Below are positions 23,449 to 35,198 of a stretch of 64,000 nucleotides of DNA, in pieces. Origin of the DNA: Glebionis coronaria (taxonomy: Eukaryota > Streptophyta > Magnoliopsida > Asterales > Asteraceae); the NCBI GenBank assembly GCA_025667525.1, contig CM046881.1, positions 500,237,627 to 500,301,626 on the forward strand, read 5' to 3'. Position numbers and translations under genes: made by a program. The notes beneath the pieces were generated by a model. That model searched no databases. It was not told the DNA's origin and saw only the letters and a list, made by a program, of their open reading frames with translations. Position 1 is the stretch's first letter. Each line of letters starts with the position of its first letter.

Positions 23449-26013
23449 ATGCGTACACGCTCCACGTTTTATCCCGAGCCCGAGACTTTCGATAACTTAA
23501 ACATGGCTGGTGTACACAACAACAATAATCCACCTCAAAACAATAATAACAACAACAACCCACCTTTCAACAACAACAATGAGCCTCAACCGGATAATCG
23601 CCCGATGATTGAACTGCTGCAAGCTCATGTAGATGGCAACACTGATCCAATTGTTATACCAGCGATTGCAGCCAACAATTTCGAGCTCAAATCAGGCTTT
23701 ATCCAGATGGTCTCTGCTCAACCATTCTTGGGGCGTACCATTGATGACCCACATGACCACATCAAGAGATTCTTGCAACTCACCAACACGGTCAAATTCA
23801 ATGGTGTTCCACAAGAGGTAATCCGGTTACAACTTTTTTCCTTTTCTTTAGAGGGACAAGCCCGGCATTGGCTTGCTAAGGAACCGCCACAGAGTATTCT
23901 CTCGTGGACGGATTTGGAGACAAAGTTTATCAATTACTTTTTCCCACCCTCTCGTACTACCTCTTTGCGGAATGAAATCATAAATTTTGAACAAAAGTAC
24001 GATGAGTCGTTCAGTGAATCTTGGGATCGTTTTAAAGATCTTTTAAGAAAATGCCCACAACATGGTTTTACCAAAGTACATCAAATTAATACTTTTTACA
24101 ATGGTTTAAGCATGAGTGACCAAGATTCACTAAACAGTGCCTCGGGGGGTAATCTTTTGGCTAAGACTTCCAATGCTGCTTGGGATATCATTGAGAATAA
24201 GTCTCGTGTGCAAACCAAGAGTGTTCGGACCAATGTCGCTAGTGCTAGTACTAGTGACAGCGACAAGCGACTTGACAAAATCACTACGCTTCTTGAATCG
24301 CTTGTTACCCACACCGTCAGCAACAACAATAGCAACAACGCTAAACACGCTCAAGTCAGTGCTGTTAGCCAACCATGCGAGATGTGCGGGGGTCCTCACT
24401 CTTACACCACTTGTACTGTCACCCAAGACTACCTTGCTGAGAATGTGAATGCAGCTTATGGCACCTATCCTCAACCTGCTTATCAAGCTAGACCTCAAGG
24501 TGACCGTAATTTTCTTAGCTACCGCTCTAACAACTATCTTTCCCCACCCGGTTTTCCTCCAAACAACCCAAACCAACAACAAAACCTCAATCGCCCTCCT
24601 CAACAACAACAACAACCTCGTACACCATACATCCCACCTCATAAACAGAAACAACCACCTCAACGTAACAACCAAGTTTACCAGCAACCTGCTTATCAAC
24701 CACCCGCATACAATGCTCCTCCCAACCAACCCACCGCTCTTCACCAAGAAGTGGAAACCTATATGAGGACGAACGATGTGATCGTGGGAAACCTTCAGCG
24801 TGAAGTGCTCAACTTGAAAGCAGACTTGGTCAAACAAGGGAACGATTTGAGAGCCGACATAAGAAACACGTTGGATAGCCAAACTAATGACTTGAAGAAC
24901 ATGATGGCTAGTTTCTTCCAAGGTAATCAACCCTCTTCTTCGGGTACTCTTCCGAGTAACACCGTTGCGAATCCAAGAGGGGAGATGAAAGCAATCACCA
25001 CTCGCAGTGGCAAAGGTACCAAGGAACCCGAGCTTCCTATTCCTCCACCGGTGATTGTGACTAAGGAGAACGAGTCACCTGCTCGTATTCCTCATCATTC
25101 TCCTTCCCCAATTTCTCCACCTCTTCCTTCTACCCCTCCTCCACCCATGGATGTGAGTGAGCCTATTCTCCCAAAGCCTTCCTCTTCTTCCAATATACCT
25201 TATCCATCTAGGTTGAGGAAAGAGAAGCTCAAAAGCAAGGACGATATTCAGGTTTCGAACTTCCTTAAAATGTTCAAACAATTGAATTTTAACATCTCCT
25301 TCGCTGAGGCTCTCGCTCACATGCCCAAGTATGCGAAAATGTTTAAAGATCTTCTGAGCGACAAGGAAAAGCTTCTTGATATTGCCAACACCCAACTTAA
25401 TGAGAATTGCTCTGCAGTGCTCTTAAGGAAATTGCCAACCAAGCTTGGTGATCCGGGTCGTTTCTTAATCCCTTGCAATTTCCCGGGAGTAGAGAATTGC
25501 ATGGCCCTAGCTGATCTAGGTGTCAGTATTAATCTCATGCCTCTAAGCGTTTGGAAGCAATTATCTCTCCCTGAGCTAGTCCCCACCAAAATGACTTTGG
25601 AATTAGCCAACCGTACGGTTGCTTATCCAGTGGGGATAGCCGAAGACGTCTTTGTAGGAGTCGACAAATTCACTTTTCCTGCCGATTGCGTCGTCGTCGA
25701 CTACGAGATGGACCCTCGTGTTCCCTTGATCGTGGGTCGTCCATTCCTGAGGACCGGTCGCACTCTCATCGATGTTGAAGCTGGTGAGCTTATCATGAGA
25801 GTGGGTGACGATAAAATCGTCTTCAACATGGGAAAGTTGTCTAAACAACCTTATTCATACGAAAGTGTTAATTGTATTGACGTTCTGGATGAGGCTTGTG
25901 AAGAACACTTCAAAGATGCTTGTAAAAGTATTCCTACCTCTCTTCCTAATGTTGAAACCGTTTCCTCTATTGATTCATCACTGTCTCTATTGGGAGAAAG
26001 TGATTTCTTTTAG
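23449..26013 (+). CDS. gag: Athila gag-protease polyprotein
   Basis: An 854-codon open frame. After an asparagine/proline-rich N-terminus, residues about 75-240 are the retrotransposon gag domain (GQARHWLAKEPP, NYFFPPSRTTSLRNE, INTFYNGL). A zinc-finger-like CEMCGGPHSYTTC lies at residues 310-322. A long proline/glutamine-rich linker follows. The protease begins near residue 689 with DLGVSIN, a variant of the usual Athila DLGASIN, and includes VPLIVGRPFL. The start at 23449 is the first ATG after the leader and gives a plausible basic N-terminus (MRTRS). The frame ends at TAG 26011-26013 and is in the same phase as pol, so pol could be made by readthrough. The frame is otherwise intact and possibly functional. 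Confidence 0.92.
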   Translation: MRTRSTFYPEPETFDNLNMAGVHNNNNPPQNNNNNNNPPFNNNNEPQPDNRPMIELLQAHVDGNTDPIVIPAIAANNFELKSGFIQMVSAQPFLGRTIDDPHDHIKRFLQLTNTVKFNGVPQEVIRLQLFSFSLEGQARHWLAKEPPQSILSWTDLETKFINYFFPPSRTTSLRNEIINFEQKYDESFSESWDRFKDLLRKCPQHGFTKVHQINTFYNGLSMSDQDSLNSASGGNLLAKTSNAAWDIIENKSRVQTKSVRTNVASASTSDSDKRLDKITTLLESLVTHTVSNNNSNNAKHAQVSAVSQPCEMCGGPHSYTTCTVTQDYLAENVNAAYGTYPQPAYQARPQGDRNFLSYRSNNYLSPPGFPPNNPNQQQNLNRPPQQQQQPRTPYIPPHKQKQPPQRNNQVYQQPAYQPPAYNAPPNQPTALHQEVETYMRTNDVIVGNLQREVLNLKADLVKQGNDLRADIRNTLDSQTNDLKNMMASFFQGNQPSSSGTLPSNTVANPRGEMKAITTRSGKGTKEPELPIPPPVIVTKENESPARIPHHSPSPISPPLPSTPPPPMDVSEPILPKPSSSSNIPYPSRLRKEKLKSKDDIQVSNFLKMFKQLNFNISFAEALAHMPKYAKMFKDLLSDKEKLLDIANTQLNENCSAVLLRKLPTKLGDPGRFLIPCNFPGVENCMALADLGVSINLMPLSVWKQLSLPELVPTKMTLELANRTVAYPVGIAEDVFVGVDKFTFPADCVVVDYEMDPRVPLIVGRPFLRTGRTLIDVEAGELIMRVGDDKIVFNMGKLSKQPYSYESVNCIDVLDEACEEHFKDACKSIPTSLPNVETVSSIDSSLSLLGESDFF

Positions 26014-26031
26014 AACAATCTTGAAGCCACC

Positions 26032-29000
26032 ATGGGAGATGTGACCTTAGCTAATGATGATTCGCCCACCGATGAGGATGAAGACATGCATTTTTTTGAC
26101 AACCTTCTCAACGAAGACAATCCTTCTCCTCCCTCTCCCACGGCTATTGCTATCGATACTCCGACTTTGAAAATGCCTCCCGTCGACAATCCTCCGGATT
26201 TAGAACTTAAGGAGTTGCTGCCCCATCTCGAGTATGTATTCCTTGAAGAAGAGAAGAAGTCGCCAGTCATCATTGCTAAGGAATTGAAAGATGAAGAGAA
26301 AACTCAACTTGTCGCCGTGTTGAAGAAGCATAAAAGCGCTATCGCTTGGAAAATCTCCGACATTCGTGGAATTGATCCTCACTTCTGCACACACAAAATT
26401 CTCATGGAGGACGACTTTAAGCCCACAATTCAAAGCCAACGAAGGGTGAATCCAAAAATCCATGAAGTCATCAAAACAGAGGTTATCAAACTTCTTGATG
26501 CGGGTATGATTTACCTTATTTCGGATTCACCATGGGTTAGTCCAATCCATTGTGTGCCCAAGAAGGGCGGAATAACCGTTGTTCCCAATGAACACAACGA
26601 GTTGATTTCCACTCGTCTCGTTACTGGGTGGAGAGTTTGTATAGACTACCGCAAACTCAATGATGCCACGAGAAAGGATCATTTCCCTCTACCTTTTATG
26701 GACCAAATGCTTGAACGTTTAGCAGGTAATGAATATTACTGCTTTCTTGATGGTTTCTCGGGTTATTTCCAAATACCCATCGATCCCCAAGATCAAGAGA
26801 AGACAACATTCACTTGTCCCTATGGCACATTTGCTTACAAAAGGATGCCTTTTGGCTTATGCAATGCCCCCGGGACTTTCCAAAGGTGCATGTTAGCTAT
26901 CTTCCATGACATGGTTGAACAAACCATGGAAGTCTTCATGGATGATTTCTCGGTCTTCGGGGATTCCTTCTCTTCTTGCCTTGCCAATTTGGAACGTATG
27001 CTTAAGCGGTGCGAATACACTCGCCTTGTTCTGAATTGGGAAAAATGCCATTTTATGGTAAAAGAAGGCATCGTGCTAGGACACAAAATCTCGAAAGCCG
27101 GTCTTGAAGTAGACCGTGCTAAAGTCGATGTTATCGCTAAGTTGCCTCCACCTTCAACCGTGAAGGGTGTGAGAAGTTTTCTAGGTCATGCGGGCTTCTA
27201 CCGTCGATTCATCAAATATTTTTCTCAAATCGCTCGCCCGATGACCCACCTCTTGGAAAAAGATACTCCTTTTATCTTTTCCAAAGAGTGTCTTGAAGCC
27301 TTCAACTCGCTTAAGGATAAGCTAACTAAGGCACCCGTCTTGGTTACCCCTAATTGGGAGCTTCCCTTTGAGTTGATGTGCGATGCTAGTGATTTTGCTA
27401 TTGGTGCGGTTCTGGGACAAAGAGTGAACAAACACTTCCAACCAATCCATTACGCTAGCAAGACAATGACGGGGGCACAATTGCATTATACGACAACCGA
27501 AAAAGAGCTTTTAGCTGTTGTCTATGCCTTTGAAAAATTTCGCCCCTATCTTGTCCTTTCCACCACAATCGTTTACACCGATCATTCCGCGTTGAAGTAC
27601 TTGTTGACAAAGCAAGATTCCAAACCAAGACTTCTTCGTTGGGTTTTGCTTCTCCAAGAATTTAAAATCGAAATTCGCGATAAAAAAGGAGCGGAAAACC
27701 TAGCCGCGGATCATCTCAGTAGACTTGAGGATCCTTACCAAGGGGATCATCCGAACAAAGAAATCAATGATTCTTTTCCCTTGGAGATCTTAATGTCTAT
27801 AAATTCGAAGTCTGATGAAACCCCGTGGTTTGCGGACTTTGCAAACTACTTGGCGGGTGGAATTCTCAAGGAAGGGTTGACGTCCCAACAAAAGAATAAG
27901 TTCTTCACCGACATCAAGACTTACTTTTGGGACGACCCTTACCTATTCAAACAATGTGCCGACCTGATTATTCGCCGATGTGTTTATGGACCGGCAGCTT
28001 CGGAAATCCTGGATGCTTGCCACAAAGGACCCACCGGTGGTCACTTTGGTCCCAACTACACCGCCAAAAAAGTGTTTGACTCGGGATTTTATTGGCCCTC
28101 CATATATTGTGACGCTCACAATATGGTTAAACGATGTGATGTTTGCCAAAAACAAGGCACGATCACACATAAAGACGAGATGCCTCAGAATTTCATTCAA
28201 GAGTGTGAAATCTTTGATGTTTGGGGTATCGACTTTATGGGGCCATTCCCTTCCTCTAAAGGAAACAAATACATCCTTGTAGCCGTTGACTACGTTTCAA
28301 AGTGGGTTGAAGCCAAAGCTTTACCTACTAATGACGCAAGGGTGGTTTGTAACTTTTTGAAAGCTCTATTCGCTAGATTCGGTGTGCCTCCTGCCATTAT
28401 TAGTGATCGTGGGACTCATTTTTGCAATGACCAATTCGCAAGAGTCATGGCTAAGTATGGTGTAAATCATCGTCTTTCCACAGCCTACCACCCTCAAACT
28501 AATGGCCAGGCTGAAATATCCAACCGAGGACTAAAGCGAATTCTGGAAAGAACCGTGGGAGAGCATCGTGCCTCATGGGCTTATAAACTTGATGATGCTT
28601 TGTGGGCTTTCCGTACCGCTTACAAGACTCCGATTGGTTGTACGCCATATCGTCTCGTGTACGGGAAATCGTGCCACCTCCCCATTGAGTTGGAGCACAA
28701 GGCTTACTGGGACTTGAAGTGGGCTAATTTTGATATCAACAAAGCCGGTGACCTACGCAAGATCCAACTCAATGAGCTCAATGAACTCCGTAATGAGGCT
28801 TATGAAAATTCTTTGATCTATAAGGAAAGGACTAAGCTCATTCACGATTCTAAGATTAAGAACCGAGAGTTCCATGTTGGAGACAAAGTCTTACTTTTTA
28901 ACTCTCGATTGAAAATCTTTTCGGGCAAGCTGAAATCTCGTTGGTCCGGCCCATTCACCATTGCCCAAATTTTTCCATATGGTACTCTTGAGCTCGCTCA

Positions 29001-29109
29001 ACCTAATGGACCTAATTTTAAGGTGAATGGCCAACGAGTGAAGTTGTACTTTGGTGAGGACACCTCTCAGGAGGTGCTTCCATCCCTCATTACGTTCCCC
29101 ATGAACTAA
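26032..29109 (+). CDS. pol: Athila pol: RT, RNase H, integrase
   Basis: A 1025-codon open frame in the same phase as gag-protease and separated from it by one TAG. I give the first ATG after that stop. Reverse transcriptase has [12 protein letters not shown] and the catalytic FMDD at 26935-26946. RNase H follows with [14 protein letters not shown] and [10 protein letters not shown]. Integrase has the zinc region ending CDVCQKQG and the catalytic segments GIDFMGPFP and [10 protein letters not shown], with [12 protein letters not shown]. The C-terminus has the GPF-type WSGPFTI phrase and no chromodomain, as expected for the Athila lineage. There is no frameshift or stop. It encodes reverse transcription and integration of the element. 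Confidence 0.93.
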   Translation: MGDVTLANDDSPTDEDEDMHFFDNLLNEDNPSPPSPTAIAIDTPTLKMPPVDNPPDLELKELLPHLEYVFLEEEKKSPVIIAKELKDEEKTQLVAVLKKHKSAIAWKISDIRGIDPHFCTHKILMEDDFKPTIQSQRRVNPKIHEVIKTEVIKLLDAGMIYLISDSPWVSPIHCVPKKGGITVVPNEHNELISTRLVTGWRVCIDYRKLNDATRKDHFPLPFMDQMLERLAGNEYYCFLDGFSGYFQIPIDPQDQEKTTFTCPYGTFAYKRMPFGLCNAPGTFQRCMLAIFHDMVEQTMEVFMDDFSVFGDSFSSCLANLERMLKRCEYTRLVLNWEKCHFMVKEGIVLGHKISKAGLEVDRAKVDVIAKLPPPSTVKGVRSFLGHAGFYRRFIKYFSQIARPMTHLLEKDTPFIFSKECLEAFNSLKDKLTKAPVLVTPNWELPFELMCDASDFAIGAVLGQRVNKHFQPIHYASKTMTGAQLHYTTTEKELLAVVYAFEKFRPYLVLSTTIVYTDHSALKYLLTKQDSKPRLLRWVLLLQEFKIEIRDKKGAENLAADHLSRLEDPYQGDHPNKEINDSFPLEILMSINSKSDETPWFADFANYLAGGILKEGLTSQQKNKFFTDIKTYFWDDPYLFKQCADLIIRRCVYGPAASEILDACHKGPTGGHFGPNYTAKKVFDSGFYWPSIYCDAHNMVKRCDVCQKQGTITHKDEMPQNFIQECEIFDVWGIDFMGPFPSSKGNKYILVAVDYVSKWVEAKALPTNDARVVCNFLKALFARFGVPPAIISDRGTHFCNDQFARVMAKYGVNHRLSTAYHPQTNGQAEISNRGLKRILERTVGEHRASWAYKLDDALWAFRTAYKTPIGCTPYRLVYGKSCHLPIELEHKAYWDLKWANFDINKAGDLRKIQLNELNELRNEAYENSLIYKERTKLIHDSKIKNREFHVGDKVLLFNSRLKIFSGKLKSRWSGPFTIAQIFPYGTLELAQPNGPNFKVNGQRVKLYFGEDTSQEVLPSLITFPMN

Positions 29110-31034
29110 TTTTGGGTCGAGTCAGGCTCGTGACTCGGTTATCAAAAACAAGCGCTCCTCGGGAGGCTGCCCGAGTATCTATCCTTTTATGTTTTCACCC
29201 CCTAAGTGTAGGGGGGACCTCTATAGGTTCTTTGTCTTTGTGTGGTGATGTGATTACAGGGATAAGTGCACTCTTGGAATCTCTGAAGAACCGTGCTCCC
29301 GTGTCATCCGAAATCCGGTTCTATCTCTCAACTATCGTGATTCAATTTTCTTCACTCACATTTGAAATTGGTCACTTTAGTCGTCTCTTCCTTAACTTGA
29401 GTTAACCAACATGCACAATGTCATAAGTGTAGGGGAGACTTTTCCCACATGCTTAAACATTGAGGACAATGTTTATCTTAAGTGTAGGGGGGACTTCTAT
29501 CGAAGTTTTAAGTGGACTTTTCCATGAAAATGCCTTCATTTAACCGGAAAATCATATTTTTCAACATTTTTCAAATTTTTTATTAACTTTGGCCATTTTG
29601 TCGTAATTTTTAAATTTTTATCATTGCTTTCGTATGTATATATCCCGCAATAAAGTCAAATTTTAATAAAGTGGTGTAGCTAGTTTAGAAGTCTTTGACA
29701 TATTAGGCCTGTTGCGTTTATTTTGACTCAACCCGAATAGACTTATCCAAGTTTATTCTAGCTAGTATCCTTAACCATGTAGACCTTAATTGGTTTATTA
29801 GGCTAAGTATCCACGAGTCTCATTACTTGAGATTTTAAATTGTGGAGGACGAGAAATGATAGAGTCAATTATAAGTCGGTATTCTTGCACAAGCTCACTT
29901 GGTGTAATTATTTGCCTATTCTCCCATCACTTGCTAATAAATTATCTGCAATAAGTAAGGTCGTACGATTTGAAAAGTTACTTAGCTTCTAGCCCAAGAT
30001 CGTTTAAAAGTTGCTCGGTAATGATAAGAGTTCATAGCCAAGGCATAACTTATGAAGCGGGGCGCGAATATTGGCGAGTCCGAAAAGGCCCTAACAAGGC
30101 ATGAGGATTCCATTTTATTGCTAAAGATCCAAGGTGATGTGAAAAGCATTATTCCCAAAGTCTATATGAAGGATCAAGACTCACGGCGAAAAGCAATCAA
30201 CTCCCATAAAGATCATGGAGAAGTCTATCCGAAAAGACCCTAACAAGGTATGGGGATAAATAGATCCAAGTCCGAAAAAGAGGCGGATCGTTGTATCTCA
30301 AAATCCCAAATAGAGATTGAAGAAATAATCATGAAGTCGTGGTCAACAAAGTTGGAGTACCTCTCAAAAGTCTCCAAGTGAAGAAACTCTATGAACGATG
30401 AGAAGACCATTATCTCAAGCACGTCTCTCAAGATATGAAGTTTGAAGTACATGCCAAATATCGGCCCGAGAAAGGTCTCAAATCGTGAACCTAGTTATGC
30501 CAAGATATGAACTTTTTGATATCCCGAGAAGCTGTTTTAAGAGATTTTGTCCTTTAGCTAACTATTGATCAAATAGTCCTACTTTGCTTTCAGCCTAAAT
30601 AAAATATCGAAATAAGTCCAAAATGTATCTTCATGATCATTCTAAGACAAAAATAAAATATAAGAGATACACCTAGGAATAAGGGAGTTTAAGCATTTAA
30701 TTAAGCCATGTGTGTAAGTGTTTGAATTGTTAACTTATAATAACAATGATCTCGTTTTTAAGCTTAGTTTGGGGAACGTGAAACTTGAGGGTGATAAATC
30801 TTCGTAGCACCAAAGCCCTAATGTAAGTCATTGATTTCTTTGCAAGTTATTTCCATGTAGCTATTTTCAAGTGAAAATGGTTTTCTATCCTTTTGTTTCC
30901 TTTAAAAGTTTAATTTCTCTTAATATTTTAATTTTTGTTTAACTAGTATTTTAATAAGGCCAAGGTTGATTAATTATGAGAAAAGTTTAAAATTGCTTTA
31001 TCACTAAGCATTGCATGAGGGCATGGCAATGGTT
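29110..31034 (+). other. Athila 3' untranslated region
   Basis: About 1.9 kb between pol and the polypurine tract. Athila elements often carry an envelope-like frame here, but no such frame is visible. Three copies of AAGTGTAGGGG(G/A) at 29204, 29424 and 29480 repeat the core of the real polypurine tract. The stretch 30050-30480 contains repeated phrases such as CCTAACAAGGYATG. The right half matches the untranslated region of element B at 8735-10170. Confidence 0.75.
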
Positions 31035-31048
31035 AAGTGTAGGGGATT
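31035..31048 (+). promoter_or_regulatory. Athila polypurine tract
   Basis: AAGTGTAGGGGATT is placed directly before the 3' LTR start TGATAGG. It is identical to the tract of element B. Confidence 0.85.
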
Positions 31049-32717
31049 TGATAGGTGTGTAAACACCCATCCTTTTACCACTTAATTCTGGCTAAAACGA
31101 GACCAAAACGCGTATTTAATATCATTTGTTTGGAATTATGCGTGGTTTTTGTGTTTATTGTGTTTTCAGAGCCAACCGGATGAATATTGGAGAAAACATG
31201 GGATTGCACGGGATTTATCGAAGAAAAAGACTCAAAATAAAGTCTATTGTCCAAGAGATGCAAAAGATTTGAAGTCACTGGGCCTATTCGAAGATTTATC
31301 GAAGGAAAGGACCAAAGATGGAAGATTTACATAAGTCGAAGAAACTCAAGTCTATTAAACGAAGAAATTAAAAGACGAGTTGAATTTAATCGATGACAAA
31401 TCCCGAATCAGAATCGAAAACGTCAACTTTTCTTAAAAGACGAGAAGACAAGAAGAACGGGAGAAAGCCCACTCACCAACCAAAGGACAAGACTATATAA
31501 ATCCCTCCCCTCACACAATAGTGTCAGTTAGTTTTTAGTTTTTTCTCTCCTTCTTTTTCTCCCTATCTGTTTCGTAGGTATCACCAACACCACTAGGGTG
31601 TTTGGTGATTTTGATCTTTGTTTTTCAAATCTTGTAATTTTAATCTTTGTTTTGTGAGTGTTAGAACATTAATCATCAATACAAGTTCTTCTTTAATCTT
31701 TCCATTTCATCTTGTTCATCATCATCTTTTATTTCAAGTTCTTAAGTTCTTGATTGGTTGAGTTTTGATTTTAAGAAGTTGTTGAATTTGTGTTTTTGTG
31801 ATTGGGATTTGTTCCTTGTAGTTGGTAGATGATTTGTGGTTAATTTGGTAAAACCTTTTTGATTATTCAGCTTGATTTTGGATTAAAATCATTTTCCTTG
31901 TTCTTCGGGTAAGTTACTGTTCTTGAACGTTCCCCAGGTTCCGAATGAACTGAAAGTTCCAGATGAATCAAATCTTCCGAATGAACACAAAGTTCCGGAC
32001 GAACAAAATCTTTCGAATGAACTGAGAGTTCCGGATGAATCAAATCTTCCGAATGAACACAAAGTTCCGGATGAATGTTATTTCCAAAAGTTCCGAATGA
32101 ATGCTTGTTTTAAAAGTTCCGAATGAGTTGATAGTTCCGAATGAATGCTTTGTCCAAATCTTCCGAATAAACTTCCGAGCCAAAAGTTTCGAACCAACTT
32201 CCGGATCAAAAGTTCCGAGTGAACTTCCGGATCAACAACTTCCGAGTCAACTTCCGAAGAAAGTTTCGGATCAACTTCCGAGTGAAAGTTCCGAGTGAAG
32301 GTTCCGAGTAAACTTCCGAACGAAGTTCCGGATCAAGGGTTCCGAACCAAGTTCCGAGTGAAAAGTTCCGAATCAAGGTCAAACTTCCGAATCAATCATC
32401 TTTTGAGCATTATTAATTGTTACTGTTTCTTTAGTGTTACTGTTTCTGTTTCTTCATTTTTATTTCATATTTTATATTTTAACTGTGATTTTAATTTTAA
32501 TTTTAATTTTAATTTTAATTCAAGTTTTTATTAATTGTCATTAAATTAATTGCTTTTAAATTTAAGTCTTCATTTTAGTACATTTAAACTTTTTAGTAGA
32601 TTAGAAAACTAAACCCCCCTTTTTTAGTAACCAAGAACAATCATTCCACTTAGAACCGAGATCAATTCGAGAGGACTGAGAGACATAATTGAACCCCATA
32701 CAAAAAGCCTAGTATCA
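31049..32717 (+). mobile_element. Athila 3' LTR
   Basis: 1669 bases, nearly identical to 21537-23215, with scattered substitutions and small indels such as a changed AATTTTA repeat near 32490-32520. It ends TATCA and is followed by TTATG. Confidence 0.95.
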
Positions 32718-33756
32718 TTATGCTAAAACTAACTGAGATGAGAGAAAACTAAAAAGTGTGCGTGTTTTCACACTTGTCTACCTTACAAGAAATGAAAGCT
32801 ATTCTAGGGTATTTATAGAATGAAGATGAGAGTTGGTGAGGGAGAGTGACATGTTGCATCCAATCCCAAGCTTCCACGTGGACAATTCTGCTTGATTGAA
32901 TTTTGCAGGTGAAGAACACTTTTGGGGATTTTGATTGAAATGATTTCATGTTAATTGAGTTGTTGGATTGTATTTGTCTCTTGATTTTGATCAACTTTGA
33001 TGTTTATAACTTCTTCTGAAATGCATTCTAGCTCAATCCCGTCCCTGGGTTCTTTGTTGAAGAAGATGAACCCGTGTCTAGTTGTGGTTGGTTAATAGGG
33101 AAGCGCACAGATCGTTATCTAATTTGGATAAAAGTGATTATTGCATGGCGTGTTGTTATTGGTTGAGAAAGGTTGAGTGCGCCGCACTGTTGGGATATGG
33201 TCATTAAATGCCAAATGAAGTTAGTGGCCAGCTGGCGCTTGTTTGGCAATCCAAATTCCTTCTACCTTGCAATCTGATTGGCTAAAAGCTCCTTCACATG
33301 GATTGATCCAAACTTTGAAGTATCTTTGGCAGTTTTAACCCCTTACTTTGGCAGATTTGTATTTTAAGCTAAAATCTTCATTTCTTTGGCAATTTCAGTC
33401 CTTCAACTTGCATTTTTAAACATTTAAGCCCTTTCACTTGATTGACTTGAGAGTTGACCCGATTTGACTTTGATCTTGACTTTGACAAATTTACACTTTT
33501 GGTCCTTCATCTTTGGCAAATTGTCAAGATATGTCCTTTGTCTTCAAAGTCTTGTCACTTTTGATCCTTCTTTGTCTTTTTCATCCAATTAAGCTTGATT
33601 TTCCTTTGTTTGCTTGAAATTGTATCCTTCTTACCTATTTGAGCACAAACCAAGAACATACCACATAATATTGCTTTTATAGCACAAAAGTTAGGTAATT
33701 TCCTTGTGTTTTAGGGTGATTTGTTGATAAATTGATATGATTTTTTGCTCATATCA
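32718..33756 (-). mobile_element. Right-hand LTR of element B, second part (LTR2)
   Basis: It starts with the duplicated TTATG and then continues the LTR interrupted at 21536. It contains the minus-strand TATA box near 32810-32818 and ends GCTCATATCA, which is the minus-strand LTR start TGATATGAGC. The next bases, GCAAA, would be the outer target site of the tandem elements; the partner lies outside the window. Confidence 0.88.
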
Positions 33757-35198
33757 GCAAATAACAAGTAAAATGATGAGATTAATAATACGATTAAAGG
33801 TAAACTTGGTAAAGACTAATTTGAGCATTCGTAATGGTATGATTGTGACGACACGTTAACATATATGATTATGATAATTAGATGGATAATCCAATCTATT
33901 GTTTTCAAAAGCTTTAATCTTCGTCAAGACCTTGGTTAAAGAAAACAAGCATTAGACTCAATCACTCAATTCAAGACTTAATCCAATTTCCACACATTCG
34001 ATTCACGGTCGTTTCTTGAATTTTCTAACACTTATAATTATGTTTCTTGATAAACAAAACTTCTTAAGAAATGATCAATACAAAAGATAGCCAATCATAA
34101 ACAAACTTGCTATGACTTGTTGATAGAAAATAACCATTTCGACCTATGAAATCTTTACCAACAAATTAAGTTTTGATAGCAATTGTCACATGAAACATAA
34201 ATATCAATGGATCATAGGAAAGCTTGACATTGAATTAAACATAAATCACAATCACAACCACAACCACCACTTCATACTACAAACATCATCCTACCAAGTG
34301 TAGAATGAAACTTAGCTACTCATAACAAATGATGAAATAAACTCAGAAATAAAGGTATTATAAGTCATAATCAAGAGTCTTACAAATTGTAAAAATGTTA
34401 CTAATGATTAGGGTAATGATCCCTAAGAGTTTCGTGATGATAACTTTGCTTATTGGAATCAAAAACTAACTTTTCTAGCACCACCTTGTTCAAATCCGGG
34501 AATGGGAATTTGGACAAGGATGAGAGAGTTTATTTGATGTAGTAATGAGAAGATGATTGAAAGGTATTAATAGATATTGATAGATGTGTTATTTGTTGTT
34601 GAAAGGCATGAACCCTAGGGTCTTATTTATAGGCAAAGTTGATGGCATGGAATGAATGCATGGCTTGGAGCCAAAGACAAATACTTGGAGCCAAAGACAA
34701 GTGCTTGGAGCCAAAGCAAGTCTAGAAACTTCTTGTATGATCTTGCATGTATGTAGACACAATTCTGCCTAGACAAATGTTGGTGGCAACTTCACTCATG
34801 GTGGAGGCAACATGAGCTATGATGGAGGCAAATCAACTCCCATGTGATGGTGGCAATTTCACTCTTGCCAGTGACAAGTTGGATGTGTGTTGATGGTGGC
34901 AACTTTCATTCTGAATATCTTTATTTGCTCCTTGGAAATACTTGTTCTTGCACACGGAATTAACCGTCAAAGGCTTGTAACTTGTACACGGGTCTTGAAC
35001 TTGACTAGGATTCTTCGTACTCGTACAATTATTTACATTTGTGTTGTTTTATACTCCACTCCTGCAATTGGCTACACAAAGACTTGCAAACACAATTGGG
35101 CACAGATATGCACAAAAGTATCATATAATTAACAAATATACATGTACAAAAGTACGGATAACGCTCCTAAAAATATATTGGATTTAGGCGTTATCAAT
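33757..35198 (-). mobile_element. Fragment of another LTR (probably Athila-like)
   Basis: No coding frame. On the minus strand the candidate LTR start is TGATAACGCC at 35198 and a TATA box (CTATAAATAAGA) lies at 34621-34633, about 570 bases in. That is the same architecture as LTR1. The left side is cut by the outer end of element B at 33756. A 20-bp tandem repeat at 34661-34719 and GATGGTGGCAA phrases at 34770-34910 fill the U3-like part. No internal region or second copy is visible. Confidence 0.45.
34661..34719. repeat. 20-bp tandem repeat, three units
   Basis: Three units built on CTTGGAGCCAAAGACAA, just upstream (on minus) of the candidate TATA box. Tandem arrays in U3 are common in LTR promoters; function not shown. 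Confidence 0.7.

Larger units (their letters stand above)
21537..32717 (+). mobile_element. Complete Athila-type Ty3/gypsy retrotransposon
   Basis: An 11.2 kb element with two LTRs of about 1.67 kb that differ at few positions, a primer site, a long gag-protease frame, a long pol frame, an untranslated 3' region of about 1.9 kb, a polypurine tract, and a perfect TTATG target duplication. It is nested in LTR2 of element B. No chromodomain and no recognisable envelope-like frame are present. The near-identical LTRs and open frames mark it as the youngest insertion here. Confidence 0.95.

Noticed and set aside
24130..24930. 266-codon minus-strand frame inside gag
   Set aside because: It is the antisense shadow of the intact gag-protease frame and has no recognisable domain.
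29110..31034. Envelope-like gene expected in some Athila elements
   Set aside because: No long frame with a signal peptide or transmembrane segments is present in this interval.
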